A stretch of 64,000 bases of DNA from Actinomycetes bacterium. GTDB lineage: Bacteria > Actinomycetota > Actinomycetes > Actinomycetales > Microbacteriaceae. Numbering within the stretch: the stretch's first letter is position 1; each line of letters opens with the position of its first letter. Below, piece by piece: positions 9,127 to 18,704 of this stretch. The stretch spans positions 1 through 64,000 of the forward strand of contig JAKOTS010000032.1 in assembly GCA_029777095.1 (NCBI GenBank). The letters are read 5' to 3'. The notes beneath the pieces were generated by a model. That model was given only the letters and a program-made list of their open reading frames with translations, did not search any database and had not been told where the DNA came from. The position numbers and the translations under genes were made by a program.

Positions 9127-10107
9127 TTATTCGACCAGGTACATACGCGCGGCTGCAGCCACGACGTCGTAGAACTCGCCTGCGGCTTCGGTCGAGATGC
9201 CACCCGAACCGGCCATCGACTCGACGAACGAGCTGCGGAACGTCTGCTCCTGCTCGGCACCCATCGTGCCACCAGCAAGCTTGTCTTGCATGACGATTGC
9301 CTGGCCGAGGACCAGCAGGACCTCGTCGGGGAACATCGTCGCAACGAGCTCGGGCGTCGCATTGGGGATCGCGTCAGCGAGAATGCGGGTGACCTCGGGC
9401 TTTGCCTCGGCGACGAACGCCGACTCGCTGTACGTGCCAGCGGCAACGTCGCTGTCGACATCCGACGGCGCGTCGCTCTCGTCGATCCAGTCCGACGAGG
9501 ACGAGGGGTCAAGGTCAATGCCGTAGTCAGAGTTGTCAACGAAACCAGCAGCTGCGGCGGCGATGAAGAACGCGACAATCATGACGATCGAGGCGATCCA
9601 ACCGATCACCGAGACGATGAGCGCTGCGATCGAGAACGGCTTGCCGCCCTGGTTCTTCTTCACGAGCGCGACGATGGCGATGACGAACGCGGGCAACAAC
9701 AAGACGCCGGCAAACAGGTTTGCGCCGGGCACGAAGGCCATGATGAGGCCGAGCACCGCGAGGACGAGTGCAATGATCGCGAGCACCTTCGGGCGCGGCC
9801 CGCCGGGTGCAACCGGCGCCATGGGCTGACCGTAGACCGGCTGACCGTAACCGGGCTGTGCCGGCGGCTGGCCGTATGCGGGCGGCTGACCGTATGCCGG
9901 GGGCACTGGCTGACCCGGCTGCTGGCCGAAGTCTGCCTGAGGGGCCTGACCATAGCCCGGCTGCGGAGCCTGGCCGTACGGCGCCGGCGGGACGGGCGGC
10001 AGTTCGGTGGGGAACTCACCGGCCGGGTACGGGGTGGTGGGCTGCGTCGGGTCGACCGGCGGAGTGTTGGGCTCGCCAGGCTGCTGGGGGTCTTGGGGAA
10101 TGGTCAA
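9127..10107 (-). CDS. Proline/glutamine-rich membrane protein (DUF4190-like)
   Basis: A 326-residue protein with a long N-terminal low-complexity cytoplasmic tail, about residues 1-105, with repeated YGQP units. Two to three hydrophobic segments follow (starting near KVLAIIALVLAVLGLIMAF, then FSIAALIVSVIGWIASIVMI). The C-terminal region of about 130 residues is acidic and presumably extracytoplasmic. The pattern resembles actinobacterial DUF4190 proteins, whose function is unknown. The start is a TTG preceded by GAGG; no in-frame ATG or GTG fits. The C-terminal domain resembles no enzyme I know. Confidence 0.7.
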   Translation of the reverse strand: MTIPQDPQQPGEPNTPPVDPTQPTTPYPAGEFPTELPPVPPAPYGQAPQPGYGQAPQADFGQQPGQPVPPAYGQPPAYGQPPAQPGYGQPVYGQPMAPVAPGGPRPKVLAIIALVLAVLGLIMAFVPGANLFAGVLLLPAFVIAIVALVKKNQGGKPFSIAALIVSVIGWIASIVMIVAFFIAAAAAGFVDNSDYGIDLDPSSSSDWIDESDAPSDVDSDVAAGTYSESAFVAEAKPEVTRILADAIPNATPELVATMFPDEVLLVLGQAIVMQDKLAGGTMGAEQEQTFRSSFVESMAGSGGISTEAAGEFYDVVAAAARMYLVE

Positions 10108-10271
10108 TGCGGTTCCTCTGATGCGGGGACAAGCTGAATTGTAAGCCTATCGGCGTTTTTTCGACGCGATCGACGAGAACTGGCATCGATACCGGAACGA
10201 CACTCCTGGCGACACCCCCACCGCCAATGTCTGGGGTGCCCGGTAGCGTGACTGGCGAGACAGGGGAGTGC

Positions 10272-13200
10272 ATGTACATCCACAACGGCAGCATCGTCAC
10301 AAGTGCCAGCGATCTGAGCGCGGCTGCGCACTGCGAGTTCGCGGTGCTCCGCAAGCTCGATGCACTCCTCGGCCGCATCGAGGCCGTGGCCAAGCCAGAC
10401 GACCCGATGCTCGAGCGGGCGTCGGTATTGGGCGACGAACACGAGCAGCGCGTGCTTGATTCACTCGTCCACACGCACGGGCAACGCGTCACGACGGTGG
10501 CCAAACCAGATCTCCGAGACGACGACTCGGTTGCGCGCGCGGTTGACGACACGATGGCCGCGCTTGCCTCGGGCGTCGACGTCGTGTTTCAGGCGACGTT
10601 TGCGACCGACGAGTTCATCGGGTTCGCCGACTTCTTGGTCCGGCAGGCCGATGGGCGCTACATGGTGCAAGACAGCAAGCTGGCGCGCACTGCGCGTGTG
10701 ACGGCGCTCTTGCAACTCGCCGCCTACGTCGCGCAGCTCGACCGGCTCGGCGTCCCCCGAAGCGACACTGTCCAGCTGCTGCTCGGCGACGGGTCGGTCA
10801 GCACACACCGCGTCGACGACATCATGCCTGTCTTTCGCCGCCAGTGGGCCCGCCTGCGCAGCCTCGTCATCGAACGTGCGGCAGCCGGCACACCCACGGC
10901 GTGGGGCGACCCGCGGTTTCGTGCATGCGGGCGTTGCGAGTGGTGCACCCCGGAGGTTGAGCGCGAGCGCGATCTGCTCCTTGTTGCGGGGATGCGACCG
11001 ACCCAGCGCGGCCGGCTGATCGAGGCCGGCATCACGACGATCGAGGCGCTTGCTGAGGCATCCGCCCCACCATCGACGATGGCCATCGAATCGTTCGAAG
11101 GGTTGCGGGCTCAGGCGCAATTGCAGTTGCTCGCGGTGCAAAAAGGCGACGATGTGGCCCCACCTTATGAGGTTGCGCAGGCCGAGGCGCTCGCCGCGAT
11201 TCCTGCACCCGATGCCGGTGACCTCTTCTTCGACTTCGAGGGCGACCCGCTCTACACCGAGGGGGCGGGCCGTTTCTGGGGCCTCGACTACCTGTTCGGC
11301 TGGGTCGATGCCGACGGTGTGTTTGCTGCGTTGTGGGCGCACAGCTTCGCCGAAGAGCGGCAGGCGCTGGTCGATTTCGTCGCGTTTGTGCGCGCGCGGC
11401 GGTCGCGGCATCCAGGGCTGCACATTTATCACTACGCGCCCTACGAAACCTCACACCTGAGCGCGATGGCCGCGCGCTATGGGGTCTGCGAAGCCGAGGT
11501 CGACGCGCTGCTGCGCGAGGGTGTGTTCGTCGACCTCTACCCGATCGTGCGGCGTGCGGTGCGGGTGGGCTCACGTTCGTACTCGATCAAGGCGCTCGAG
11601 CCGCTCTATATGGGGGCCGAATCGCGCACCGACATGGCGGTCACCAAGGGCGACCAGTCGATCGAGGTGTATCTCAGCTGGCGGGCGGCCGTCGCCGATG
11701 GGCGCGCCGCCGAGTCAGCCGAGATCCTGCGCGGCATCGCCGATTACAACGAGTACGACTGCGTGTCGACGCTCAAGCTTCGTGATTGGATGCTGGGGCT
11801 CGCCCGCGAACGAGGCATTTCGCCGGCGGTGGTACCCGTCGAACTGCAGGTGAGTTTCGAAGAATCACCCACCGCCCACGGTCTGCGCGAGTGGGCGCAG
11901 ACCCTCGATGAGGGGGCGGGTGATGACGACCGGGCCGATGTCGCCGCGGAGGCCGATGCGCTCCGCCTCGCGGCGGCCGCGCTCGATTACTACCCGCGCG
12001 AGCGGAAAAGCTATTGGGCCGAGCACTTCTTCCGGCTCGAGCAGCCCGTCGAGAGCTGGGCCGAACGCGGCAATGTGCTGCTCGTCGATCGCGATCGAAG
12101 CGCGGTGACACAGCCCTGGGGCACCGAGGGCCGGCAGCGCAAGGCGCGCCGCCGCCTCCGCCTTCGCGGGGCGATGGCGCCCGGGTTCACCCTGCGCCAG
12201 GGCGAGCGAGTCTTCGTGCTCTACGACCCGCCCACGCCGTTCGGCGGACAGGCCGCGCAGCCGCACATGCGCGGTACCCAAGACGCCGAGATCATCGAGG
12301 TGCTCGACGATGGCGTCACGATCAACGGGCTGCTCATCGAAGAAAGCGCCGACGGCGGCAATTGGGACACCCTGCCGATGGCGGTAGCGCCGGGCTGGCC
12401 CATCCGCACCGAGGGGCAAGAAACCGCCATCGCCGACTGGGCGGCTCGGCTGCTCACCGATCGCGAGCTCCGCCGCGACCCCGCAACCGATGTGCTGCTG
12501 CGCCGGGCGTCGCGCGCCGGGAGCAACGAACCGGTCGCCGGCGACAACATTGGCGCCGTGGTCGGAGCGCTGGAACACCTCGACCGCGGTTTCGTTGCAG
12601 TCCAGGGCCCGCCGGGCACGGGCAAGACCTATGTCGGTTCGCGCGTCATCGCTCGGCTGGTGCGCGAGCATGGCTGGCGCATCGGTGTGGTGGCACAGTC
12701 ACACCGGGTGGTCGAAAACGTGCTTGACGGCGTCGTCGCCGCGGGGGTCGCCCCAGAGCTCGTCGCCAAGGCGCTGAGCGGGTCACAGCCGGAAGACCAC
12801 GCGTTCACCGCACTCCCAAGCAAGCCTGCGGCCGCACGCTTTGCGAGCGAGCACGCCACAACCGGGTTCGTGCTCGGCGGCACAGCATGGGACTTCGCGA
12901 ACCCGCGGAACATCCCCCGCGGCAGCCTCGACCTGCTCGTGATCGACGAGGCGGGCCAGTTCTCGCTCGCGAACACCATCGCGGTCTCGCTCGTCGCACC
13001 CCGGCTCTTGCTCCTTGGTGACCCGCAGCAGCTTCCGCAGGTGAGCCAGGGAACGCACCCCGAGCCCGTCGACACGTCGGCGCTCGGCTGGGTCATCGGC
13101 GATCACGCCGTGCTCCCAGACGAGTTCGGCTTCTTTCTCAGCGAAAGTTGGCGCATGCATCCCGCCATCGCCGCGCCGGTGTCGCACCTCTCCTACGAGG

Positions 13201-13781
13201 GCAAACTTCTGTCGCACCCATCGGCGGTGGTCCGCCACCTCGACGGCATCGAGCCGGGGCTGCACGCGATCGCGGTCGAACACAGCGGCAATGCGACCTC
13301 ATCGACCGAAGAAGCCGACGAGGTCGTGCGAATCGCGCGCGAGGTGCTCGGCCGAGCGTGGACCGAAGTGCGTGTCGACGGCAACGGCGTCGCCATCGCT
13401 GAGCCCGCGCGCCCGCTGGAGCAGAGCGACATCATCGTGGTCACCCCGTACAACGCACAGTTGCAGTGCGTGCGCGCGGCGCTCGACGCCGCCGGCTTGC
13501 ACGACGTGCCGGTCGGCACCGTCGACAAGTTCCAGGGGCAAGAAGCCGCGGTCGCGATCATGAGCCTGGCGGCGTCATCGGCGGCCGAGGTTCCGCGGGG
13601 CATCGAGTTTCTTCTGATGCGCAATCGGCTCAACGTCGCGATTTCGCGCGCCAAGCTCGCGGCGTACCTGCTCTACTCGCCAGCGCTCCTCGACGATCTG
13701 CCGCGCACCCCACTCGGGGTCGCGCAACTCAGTGCGTTCGCGCGGCTCGTGGGCGACGACGATGGCCGAGGTGGTGCCTGA
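10272..13781 (+). CDS. TM0106-family RecB-like nuclease fused to DNA2/UPF1-type helicase
   Basis: A 1169-residue multidomain protein. The N-terminal third resembles a RecB/Cas4-type nuclease (segment FADFLVRQADGRYMVQDSKL) with a cysteine cluster CGRCEWC. An RNase H-like exonuclease module begins at LFFDFEGDPLY. The C-terminal third is an SF1 helicase: Walker A GPPGTGKTYVGS, Walker B LLVIDEAGQFS, motif V VDKFQGQEAAV and motif VI NRLNVAISRAK. All core helicase motifs are intact. The ATG at 10272 is preferred to 10227 because GGGGAG lies 5 nt upstream. The family is widespread but its role is unproven; DNA repair or defence are both possible. Confidence 0.85.
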   Translation: MYIHNGSIVTSASDLSAAAHCEFAVLRKLDALLGRIEAVAKPDDPMLERASVLGDEHEQRVLDSLVHTHGQRVTTVAKPDLRDDDSVARAVDDTMAALASGVDVVFQATFATDEFIGFADFLVRQADGRYMVQDSKLARTARVTALLQLAAYVAQLDRLGVPRSDTVQLLLGDGSVSTHRVDDIMPVFRRQWARLRSLVIERAAAGTPTAWGDPRFRACGRCEWCTPEVERERDLLLVAGMRPTQRGRLIEAGITTIEALAEASAPPSTMAIESFEGLRAQAQLQLLAVQKGDDVAPPYEVAQAEALAAIPAPDAGDLFFDFEGDPLYTEGAGRFWGLDYLFGWVDADGVFAALWAHSFAEERQALVDFVAFVRARRSRHPGLHIYHYAPYETSHLSAMAARYGVCEAEVDALLREGVFVDLYPIVRRAVRVGSRSYSIKALEPLYMGAESRTDMAVTKGDQSIEVYLSWRAAVADGRAAESAEILRGIADYNEYDCVSTLKLRDWMLGLARERGISPAVVPVELQVSFEESPTAHGLREWAQTLDEGAGDDDRADVAAEADALRLAAAALDYYPRERKSYWAEHFFRLEQPVESWAERGNVLLVDRDRSAVTQPWGTEGRQRKARRRLRLRGAMAPGFTLRQGERVFVLYDPPTPFGGQAAQPHMRGTQDAEIIEVLDDGVTINGLLIEESADGGNWDTLPMAVAPGWPIRTEGQETAIADWAARLLTDRELRRDPATDVLLRRASRAGSNEPVAGDNIGAVVGALEHLDRGFVAVQGPPGTGKTYVGSRVIARLVREHGWRIGVVAQSHRVVENVLDGVVAAGVAPELVAKALSGSQPEDHAFTALPSKPAAARFASEHATTGFVLGGTAWDFANPRNIPRGSLDLLVIDEAGQFSLANTIAVSLVAPRLLLLGDPQQLPQVSQGTHPEPVDTSALGWVIGDHAVLPDEFGFFLSESWRMHPAIAAPVSHLSYEGKLLSHPSAVVRHLDGIEPGLHAIAVEHSGNATSSTEEADEVVRIAREVLGRAWTEVRVDGNGVAIAEPARPLEQSDIIVVTPYNAQLQCVRAALDAAGLHDVPVGTVDKFQGQEAAVAIMSLAASSAAEVPRGIEFLLMRNRLNVAISRAKLAAYLLYSPALLDDLPRTPLGVAQLSAFARLVGDDDGRGGA

Positions 13782-13803
13782 CCGGCTCCGTGAAACTGTC
13801 GCG

Positions 13804-14436
13804 TCAGGTCGTGCCGTACAACCGGTCACCGGCGTCGCCGAGGCCCGGCACGATGTAGCCGTGCTCGTCGAGGCGCTCGTCGACGGCACCGAGCACCAGC
13901 GACACGTCGCGGTCACCGACAAGCTTCTCAAGGGCGGCGAGGCCCTCGGGCGCCGCAAGGATGCAGATGGCCGTGACGTCGACGGCGCCGCGATCGAAGA
14001 GGTAGTTGATTGCCGCGCCCAGCGAACCGCCCGTTGCGAGCATCGGGTCGAGCACGAAGCACTGCCGGTCGCTCAGGTCGTCGGGCAGTCGCTCTGCGTA
14101 GGTCGACGGCTCAAGCGTCTCTTCGTTGCGCAGGATGCCCAAGAACCCAACCTCGGCGGTCGGCAATAGCTTGACCATGCCCTCGAGCATGCCCAGCCCG
14201 GCACGCAGAATCGGCACAACGATCGGGCGGGGCTCGCTGATTTTCACGCCGCTCGTCCTGGTGACGGGGGTCTGAATCTCAATCGGCTCGACGCGCACGC
14301 CTCGGGTGGCCTCATAGGCAAGCAGCGTCACGAGTTCTTCGGTGAGTTGCCGAAACACCGGCGACGTGGTGCGCTCGTCGCGCAACACGGTGAGTTTGTG
14401 GGTGATGAGTGGATGATCAGCTACGTGCACGCGCAT
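13804..14436 (-). CDS. upp: Uracil phosphoribosyltransferase
   Basis: The enzyme converts uracil and PRPP to UMP in pyrimidine salvage in the cytosol. The 210-residue protein has the full family pattern: [12 protein letters not shown] (uracil-site region), the PRPP loop [14 protein letters not shown] and the C-terminal [11 protein letters not shown]. Length is normal. It is divergent from tadA with about 60 bp between the starts. Confidence 0.96.
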   Translation of the reverse strand: MRVHVADHPLITHKLTVLRDERTTSPVFRQLTEELVTLLAYEATRGVRVEPIEIQTPVTRTSGVKISEPRPIVVPILRAGLGMLEGMVKLLPTAEVGFLGILRNEETLEPSTYAERLPDDLSDRQCFVLDPMLATGGSLGAAINYLFDRGAVDVTAICILAAPEGLAALEKLVGDRDVSLVLGAVDERLDEHGYIVPGLGDAGDRLYGTT

Positions 14437-14448
14437 GGGCCAAGGTTA
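14434..14448 (-). promoter_or_regulatory. Leaderless promoter of upp
   Basis: On the minus strand, TAACCT (14443-14448) is followed by six nucleotides and the ATG at 14436. Confidence 0.55.
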
Positions 14449-14497
14449 CTGCGTCTCAGAGCCGGCACGAGACGAAATAAGCCCGCCGGGCGTCGTG

Positions 14498-14992
14498 ATG
14501 CTGTCTACTAGAAGCGTGCTTCCTCCCCCCGCGATCTTCAACGACTGGATGTCGCACGCCCTGCGGCTCGCAATTTCGGCGGGCACCGACGGTGACGTTC
14601 CCGTCGGTGCGGTGGTGGTGGATGCCGCGGGCCAGATCATCGGCGAAGGCAAAAACCTCCGCGAGGTCACGCATGACCCCACGGCGCATGCCGAAGTCGT
14701 GGCAATCCGCGCGGCATCCGCAGCCTGGGGTGGCTGGAATCTCGAGGGATGCACGCTCGTCGTGACGCTCGAGCCGTGCGTCATGTGTGCGGGAGCAATA
14801 TTGCAATCGCGGTTGTCGCGCGTCGTGTTTGGCGCGTGGGACGAAAAGGCGGGCGCCGCTGGCTCGGTCTACGACCTCCTGCGCGATCGGCGCCTTCCCT
14901 ATCGCGCCGAGGTCGTCGGTGGTGTGCGCGAGCAAGAAACCAAGGCACTCCTGCAGGCATTCTTCACGGCAAAACGCCCGGAGCGCCCGTAG
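14498..14992 (+). CDS. tadA: tRNA-specific adenosine deaminase TadA
   Basis: TadA deaminates A34 of tRNA-Arg(ACG) to inosine for wobble decoding. The protein has the zinc site of the cytidine/deoxycytidylate deaminase fold: HAEVVAIRAA, with His ligand and catalytic Glu, and EPCVMCAGAI with two Cys ligands. VFGAWDEKAGAAGSVYDLL is the usual tRNA-specific segment. The start is uncertain. ATG 14498 is used here, but GTG 14516 is also plausible, and neither has a clear ribosome binding site. Confidence 0.92.
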   Translation: MLSTRSVLPPPAIFNDWMSHALRLAISAGTDGDVPVGAVVVDAAGQIIGEGKNLREVTHDPTAHAEVVAIRAASAAWGGWNLEGCTLVVTLEPCVMCAGAILQSRLSRVVFGAWDEKAGAAGSVYDLLRDRRLPYRAEVVGGVREQETKALLQAFFTAKRPERP

Positions 14993-15050
14993 CTCTGCCT
15001 GAGCCCCCAGCCCGGCCCGGCGAACCAGCGCGGCACACCACCGCAACGAA

Positions 15051-15974
15051 CTACGGCAGCAGCGGCAACACTTCCTGCCCGAGGTACTCGATCAGGTCAA
15101 GATCCCGCGGGTTCAGAAGCTGAAAGTATATGCGCTCCGCACCGAGATCCACGAGGCGCTTGACCTTTTCGGCAGCCTGTTCGGCATTGCCCCACACGTT
15201 CGCTTCGCCGCGCAGCTGCTCGGGTGTGCGACCCGCGTCGGCGCCGCGGCGCAGGAGGTCGGTCTCGTTGTCGGCCACGAATGTGGTCACCGCTACTGAG
15301 TACTTCAGCGACTTCGGGTCGCGGCCGAGACGCTGCGCCGCGGCCTTCACCCCGTCGATCTTCTCGGCGAGCACCGCCTCGGGCTGAAACCCGATGTTGA
15401 ACTCGGTCGCGAAGCGTGCGGCGATCTCAGGCGTCCGCTTCGGCCCACCGCCGCCGACGATCACGGGCACCTGCGCCTGGGTCGGCTTGGGCAGCGCGGG
15501 GGAACCCTGCAGCGAATAGTGCTCGCCCTCGAACGTGTAGGTCTCGCCCACCGGGGTGGCCCACGACCCGGTCACGATCTCGAGTTGCTCCTCCAAGAGG
15601 CCGAAGCGCTTGTCAGGAAACGGGATGCCGTAGGCCAGGTGTTCGCGGCGATACCAACCGGTGCCGAGGCCCAACTCGACGCGCCCGCCCGACATCTGGT
15701 CGACCTGCGCCACCTGCATCGCGAGGATGCCCGGGTGCCGGTAGGTCACCGACGACACGAGCGTCCCGAGGCGCACCCGCTCGGTCTCGCGGGCCAGGCC
15801 GGCGAGGCTGGTCCAGGCGTCGCTCGGGCCGGGGAGCCCGTCGCCGCCCATCGTCAGGTAGTGGTCGGAGCGGAAGAATCCAGTGAACCCGAGGCGCTCG
15901 GTTGCCTGGGCGGCGTGGAGGAGATCATCGTATGTTGCCCCCTGCTGGGGCTCGGTGAAGACGCAATATTCCAT
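15051..15974 (-). CDS. LLM-class F420-dependent oxidoreductase
   Basis: A 307-residue TIM-barrel protein of the luciferase-like monooxygenase superfamily. Family segments are FFRSDHYLTMGGDGLPGPSD, VRLGTLVSSVTYRHPGILA, GRVELGLGTGWYRREH and VPVIVGGGGPKRTPEIAARF. In actinobacteria most such proteins use deazaflavin F420 as hydride carrier. The substrate is unknown, and FMN use cannot be excluded. The start at 15974 follows a CAAGAT hexamer at leaderless spacing; a longer frame to 16136 runs into the next gene and is rejected. Confidence 0.85.
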   Translation of the reverse strand: MEYCVFTEPQQGATYDDLLHAAQATERLGFTGFFRSDHYLTMGGDGLPGPSDAWTSLAGLARETERVRLGTLVSSVTYRHPGILAMQVAQVDQMSGGRVELGLGTGWYRREHLAYGIPFPDKRFGLLEEQLEIVTGSWATPVGETYTFEGEHYSLQGSPALPKPTQAQVPVIVGGGGPKRTPEIAARFATEFNIGFQPEAVLAEKIDGVKAAAQRLGRDPKSLKYSVAVTTFVADNETDLLRRGADAGRTPEQLRGEANVWGNAEQAAEKVKRLVDLGAERIYFQLLNPRDLDLIEYLGQEVLPLLP

Positions 15975-15986
15975 GCCTTCATCTTG
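15972..15986 (-). promoter_or_regulatory. Possible leaderless promoter of the LLM oxidoreductase gene
   Basis: On the minus strand, CAAGAT is followed by six nucleotides and ATG at 15974. It has C instead of T at the first -10 position. Confidence 0.4.
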
Positions 15987-16011
15987 GCCGTACCTGTTCG
16001 CATGTGGGCGA

Positions 16012-16521
16012 TTACGGTTCAGAAACCTTTGGCTGGGGCATTGCCACGACGTCGACGATGGAGCGAAACACGAAGAGGTCTTCGTCGCCGGGGTACCCGC
16101 GCGGCATGCGACCGGGGGCCGAGGCATCCACATCAAACATGTTCACGCGCGCACGAAGCAGCCCGCCATCGTTGCCCACCGCGCGGGTATTGAAATACGC
16201 GTAGCGGCTACTGCGGCCGGGGACGTCGATGCGGCCGAACGCCGTAAGGCCATCGACAGTGAGCGGCGAGGAGACGCGAATCAGCGGCGCGTCGACCAGG
16301 TTTACGGGCTCGTCGGGGCGGACGATCAGCGAGACCGAATAGGGGTATTCGAGCAGGCTGACCTGCGGCATGTCGGCGACTGTCGGCGGGGGCGGCTCTT
16401 CGGTGTTCCAGACCGAACGCCCGCGCTTGCGCGACCGGCGAAACCAGACGATCCACGCGATGAGCACGCCAGCCGTCACCAGGATGCCGGCGAAAAGGAG
16501 GGTCGAGCTGTTGAAGAACAT
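16012..16521 (-). CDS. Hypothetical membrane-anchored protein
   Basis: A 169-residue protein with one N-terminal membrane segment (about residues 8-27, LLFAGILVTAGVLIAWIVWF), a basic stop-transfer cluster RRSRKRGR and a soluble C-terminal domain of about 140 residues. I do not recognise the family. The domain is rich in beta-type segments (SLIVRPDEPVNLVDAPLIRV). It begins 6 bp after the end of the cation diffusion facilitator gene and probably shares its transcript. Confidence 0.7.
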   Translation of the reverse strand: MFFNSSTLLFAGILVTAGVLIAWIVWFRRSRKRGRSVWNTEEPPPPTVADMPQVSLLEYPYSVSLIVRPDEPVNLVDAPLIRVSSPLTVDGLTAFGRIDVPGRSSRYAYFNTRAVGNDGGLLRARVNMFDVDASAPGRMPRGYPGDEDLFVFRSIVDVVAMPQPKVSEP

Positions 16522-16526
16522 GCTGT

Positions 16527-17495
16527 CTAGTCTGCCGACTTGAGCACAATCGTGTCGGTGGCCGGGCGCGCGCCCTCAAGTTCGGGGCGATACACATCGG
16601 GTTCGAGATAGAGCACAGTGGCCGAGGGAACCGCCGCCCGCACCCGCGCTTCGATCACGTCGATGTCTTCTGCGACTTCGCGCAGCGACCGGTTCGACAC
16701 GAAGCCAAGTTTTGCCGCCACAAGTAGTTCGTCGGGGCCGAGGTAGAGCGTCTTGATGTGGATGATCTTTTCGATCTCGGGGCCCGACTCGATCGCGGCA
16801 ACAATCGCACGGTGGTCGGCCTCGCTTGCGCCCTCGCCCACGAGCAAGCTCTTGGTCTCAATGCCCAGGATGATGGCAATCGCGACGAGCAGCACGCCGA
16901 TCATGAGCGTGCCGAGCGCGTCGAAGAGCGGGTTGCCGGTGAGCACGGTCATGCCGACGCCAAACAGGGCGAAGCACAGGCCCACGAGCGCGCCCACGTC
17001 TTCGAGCAGCACAACGGGCAACTCGGGCGCCTTGGAATGGCGCACGAACGACACCCACGACTGGCCCGGCAGCCGCACGTGGTTGCTCTCACGCACCGCG
17101 GTGCGCAGCGAGAACGACTCGAGCACGATCGCGATCACGAGCACGCCGACCGGGATCCACCAGTTGGTGAGCATGTGCGGGTGCGTGAGCTTGTTCACGC
17201 CCTCATAGATCGAGAAGACGCCACCGATCGAGAACAAGATGATCGAGACGACAAACGCGTAGACGAACCGCTCACGGCCGTAGCCGAATGGATGCGCCTG
17301 GTCGGCCGCCCGCTTTGCCCGGCGTCCGCCGAGCAAGAGCAGTAGCTGATTGCCCGAATCGGCGACGGAGTGCACCGCTTCGGCGAGCATTGAGGCGGAG
17401 CCCGAAAGTGCCCATGCCGCAAACTTTGCGAGCGCGATCCCCATGTTTGCAAGGAACGCCGCGATAATCGCCTTGTTGCCACCAGATGCGCTCAT
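16527..17495 (-). CDS. Cation diffusion facilitator family transporter
   Basis: A 322-residue inner membrane protein of the CDF family, which exports divalent metals (Zn, Co, Fe, Mn) in exchange for protons. The TM2 metal-site motif AEAVHSVADSGNQ is present. The TM5 site reads LLEDVGALVG rather than HxxxD, as in the branch related to human SLC30A9. The conserved AHPFGYGRERFVYAF loop follows TM2. The C-terminal cytoplasmic alpha/beta domain is present. The metal cannot be named. Confidence 0.9.
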   Translation of the reverse strand: MSASGGNKAIIAAFLANMGIALAKFAAWALSGSASMLAEAVHSVADSGNQLLLLLGGRRAKRAADQAHPFGYGRERFVYAFVVSIILFSIGGVFSIYEGVNKLTHPHMLTNWWIPVGVLVIAIVLESFSLRTAVRESNHVRLPGQSWVSFVRHSKAPELPVVLLEDVGALVGLCFALFGVGMTVLTGNPLFDALGTLMIGVLLVAIAIILGIETKSLLVGEGASEADHRAIVAAIESGPEIEKIIHIKTLYLGPDELLVAAKLGFVSNRSLREVAEDIDVIEARVRAAVPSATVLYLEPDVYRPELEGARPATDTIVLKSAD

Positions 17496-17507
17496 GCGTT
17501 GATCCTA
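17493..17507 (-). promoter_or_regulatory. Leaderless promoter of the CDF transporter gene
   Basis: On the minus strand, TAGGAT (17502-17507), six nucleotides, then ATG at 17495. Confidence 0.6.
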
Positions 17508-17579
17508 TTGGGATCGCACGACATTACGAGCCCCATGACGGCGCCGCGGCGCCGCGTGCCGCGGGATGCGGCATCCGCC

Positions 17580-18704
17580 CTAATCCGACGAAGGGATGAT
17601 GAACGCCTCGGTCGGCGGGTTTGGGTGCTGGCGGGGGGTGGATGCCGTGGGCTCGCGCCGGATCACATCGGCAATCGCAGTGGCGAGCTCGGCCGGGCGT
17701 TCGAGGTGCACGTCGTGGCCGACGCCGTCGAAGGTGACCTCGGTCACCGAGCCGCCGTAGGCCGCGTAGTCGCTGAGCACGTCGCGCGTCTGCGTCACCA
17801 TCAGCTGGGCCGGGGCATCACGCTCGCCGGGCCAACCAGGGAAGAGGCCCTGCTGGCCGAGGTAGCTGACGTCGAAGTAGGAGGCATCCGACACGATCGC
17901 ATCGGCGGTGCCATGCACCCACAGCACGGGGGGAAGGATTGGCAGGTCGATGATCCCCGACACGTTGTGAAACAGGGGGGACATTGCGTTGAGTACGCCC
18001 GTGGTTCCAGGAGCGAATCCCGGCCAGTGGGCGCTCTCGACGCTGTCGCCCGGGTAGTTGCCCGCGGCTGTCGACGTGCGAAGCATCGCGGCCACCCACT
18101 CGTCTTCGTGGGCGGTCGAATAGCTGGGGCTCACGTACGCGCCACGGAACACCGTGCGCGGTGACGCCTCGTGTTCGTCGGTCGCGTCGCCGGCCTTCAA
18201 GCGCGCGACGAAGTCGGGGTTGGCAGTGCCGCCGCCGGTTCCGGCAGCATCGTCGGTCAAGAGCTCGCCATCGCGCCGCGTGCCGCCAAAGCCGAACGGC
18301 GAGATTGGCGAGACCAGCGTGAGGCTGAGTGCGCCGTAGTCGAGCGCGTGCTGCAGAATCACGCCGCCGCCCATCGCCGCACCCACCAGGTGGGCCGACC
18401 TGAGCTCGAGGGCGCTGAGGGTGGCCCGGAGGTCGTCGCTGAAGTCCGCGAGCCCGCGCGTGGCGTCGACGGGCAGTGCCTCGCTCGAGCCGAAGCCACG
18501 CAGATCGAGTGCGATCGCGCGCACATCGTGCGGCAGGGCAAGCATCGCCTCCTGCCAGAAGACGGACGACGAAAGATTGCCGTGTACAAATACGACGGTG
18601 CGCGAATCGGGAGCCGCGGCGTTATCGGCGGTCCGCTCCAGGATGCTCACCGTGAGGCGTTCGGTCTTGACAGCGCGCGTGCCGATGCCTGGAAAGAGTG
18701 TCAT
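17580..18704 (-). CDS. Alpha/beta hydrolase fold protein with substituted nucleophile
   Basis: A 374-residue alpha/beta hydrolase. The oxyanion segment VVFVHGNLSSSVFWQE, the strand-5 elbow, the acid in VLWVHGTADAIV and the His in FDGVGHDVHLERP are all recognisable. The nucleophile elbow, normally GxSxG, reads GAAMG, so Ala110 (codon 18375-18377) sits at the catalytic serine position. Either the protein is not a serine hydrolase or it has another role. AAGGA 5 nt before the ATG at 18704 supports this start. No partner gene is adjacent. Confidence 0.8.
   Translation of the reverse strand: MTLFPGIGTRAVKTERLTVSILERTADNAAAPDSRTVVFVHGNLSSSVFWQEAMLALPHDVRAIALDLRGFGSSEALPVDATRGLADFSDDLRATLSALELRSAHLVGAAMGGGVILQHALDYGALSLTLVSPISPFGFGGTRRDGELLTDDAAGTGGGTANPDFVARLKAGDATDEHEASPRTVFRGAYVSPSYSTAHEDEWVAAMLRTSTAAGNYPGDSVESAHWPGFAPGTTGVLNAMSPLFHNVSGIIDLPILPPVLWVHGTADAIVSDASYFDVSYLGQQGLFPGWPGERDAPAQLMVTQTRDVLSDYAAYGGSVTEVTFDGVGHDVHLERPAELATAIADVIRREPTASTPRQHPNPPTEAFIIPSSD

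Noticed and set aside
10227..10271. Earlier start for the nuclease-helicase gene
   Set aside because: The extra 15 residues lack a ribosome binding site, whereas GGGGAG lies 5 nt before 10272.
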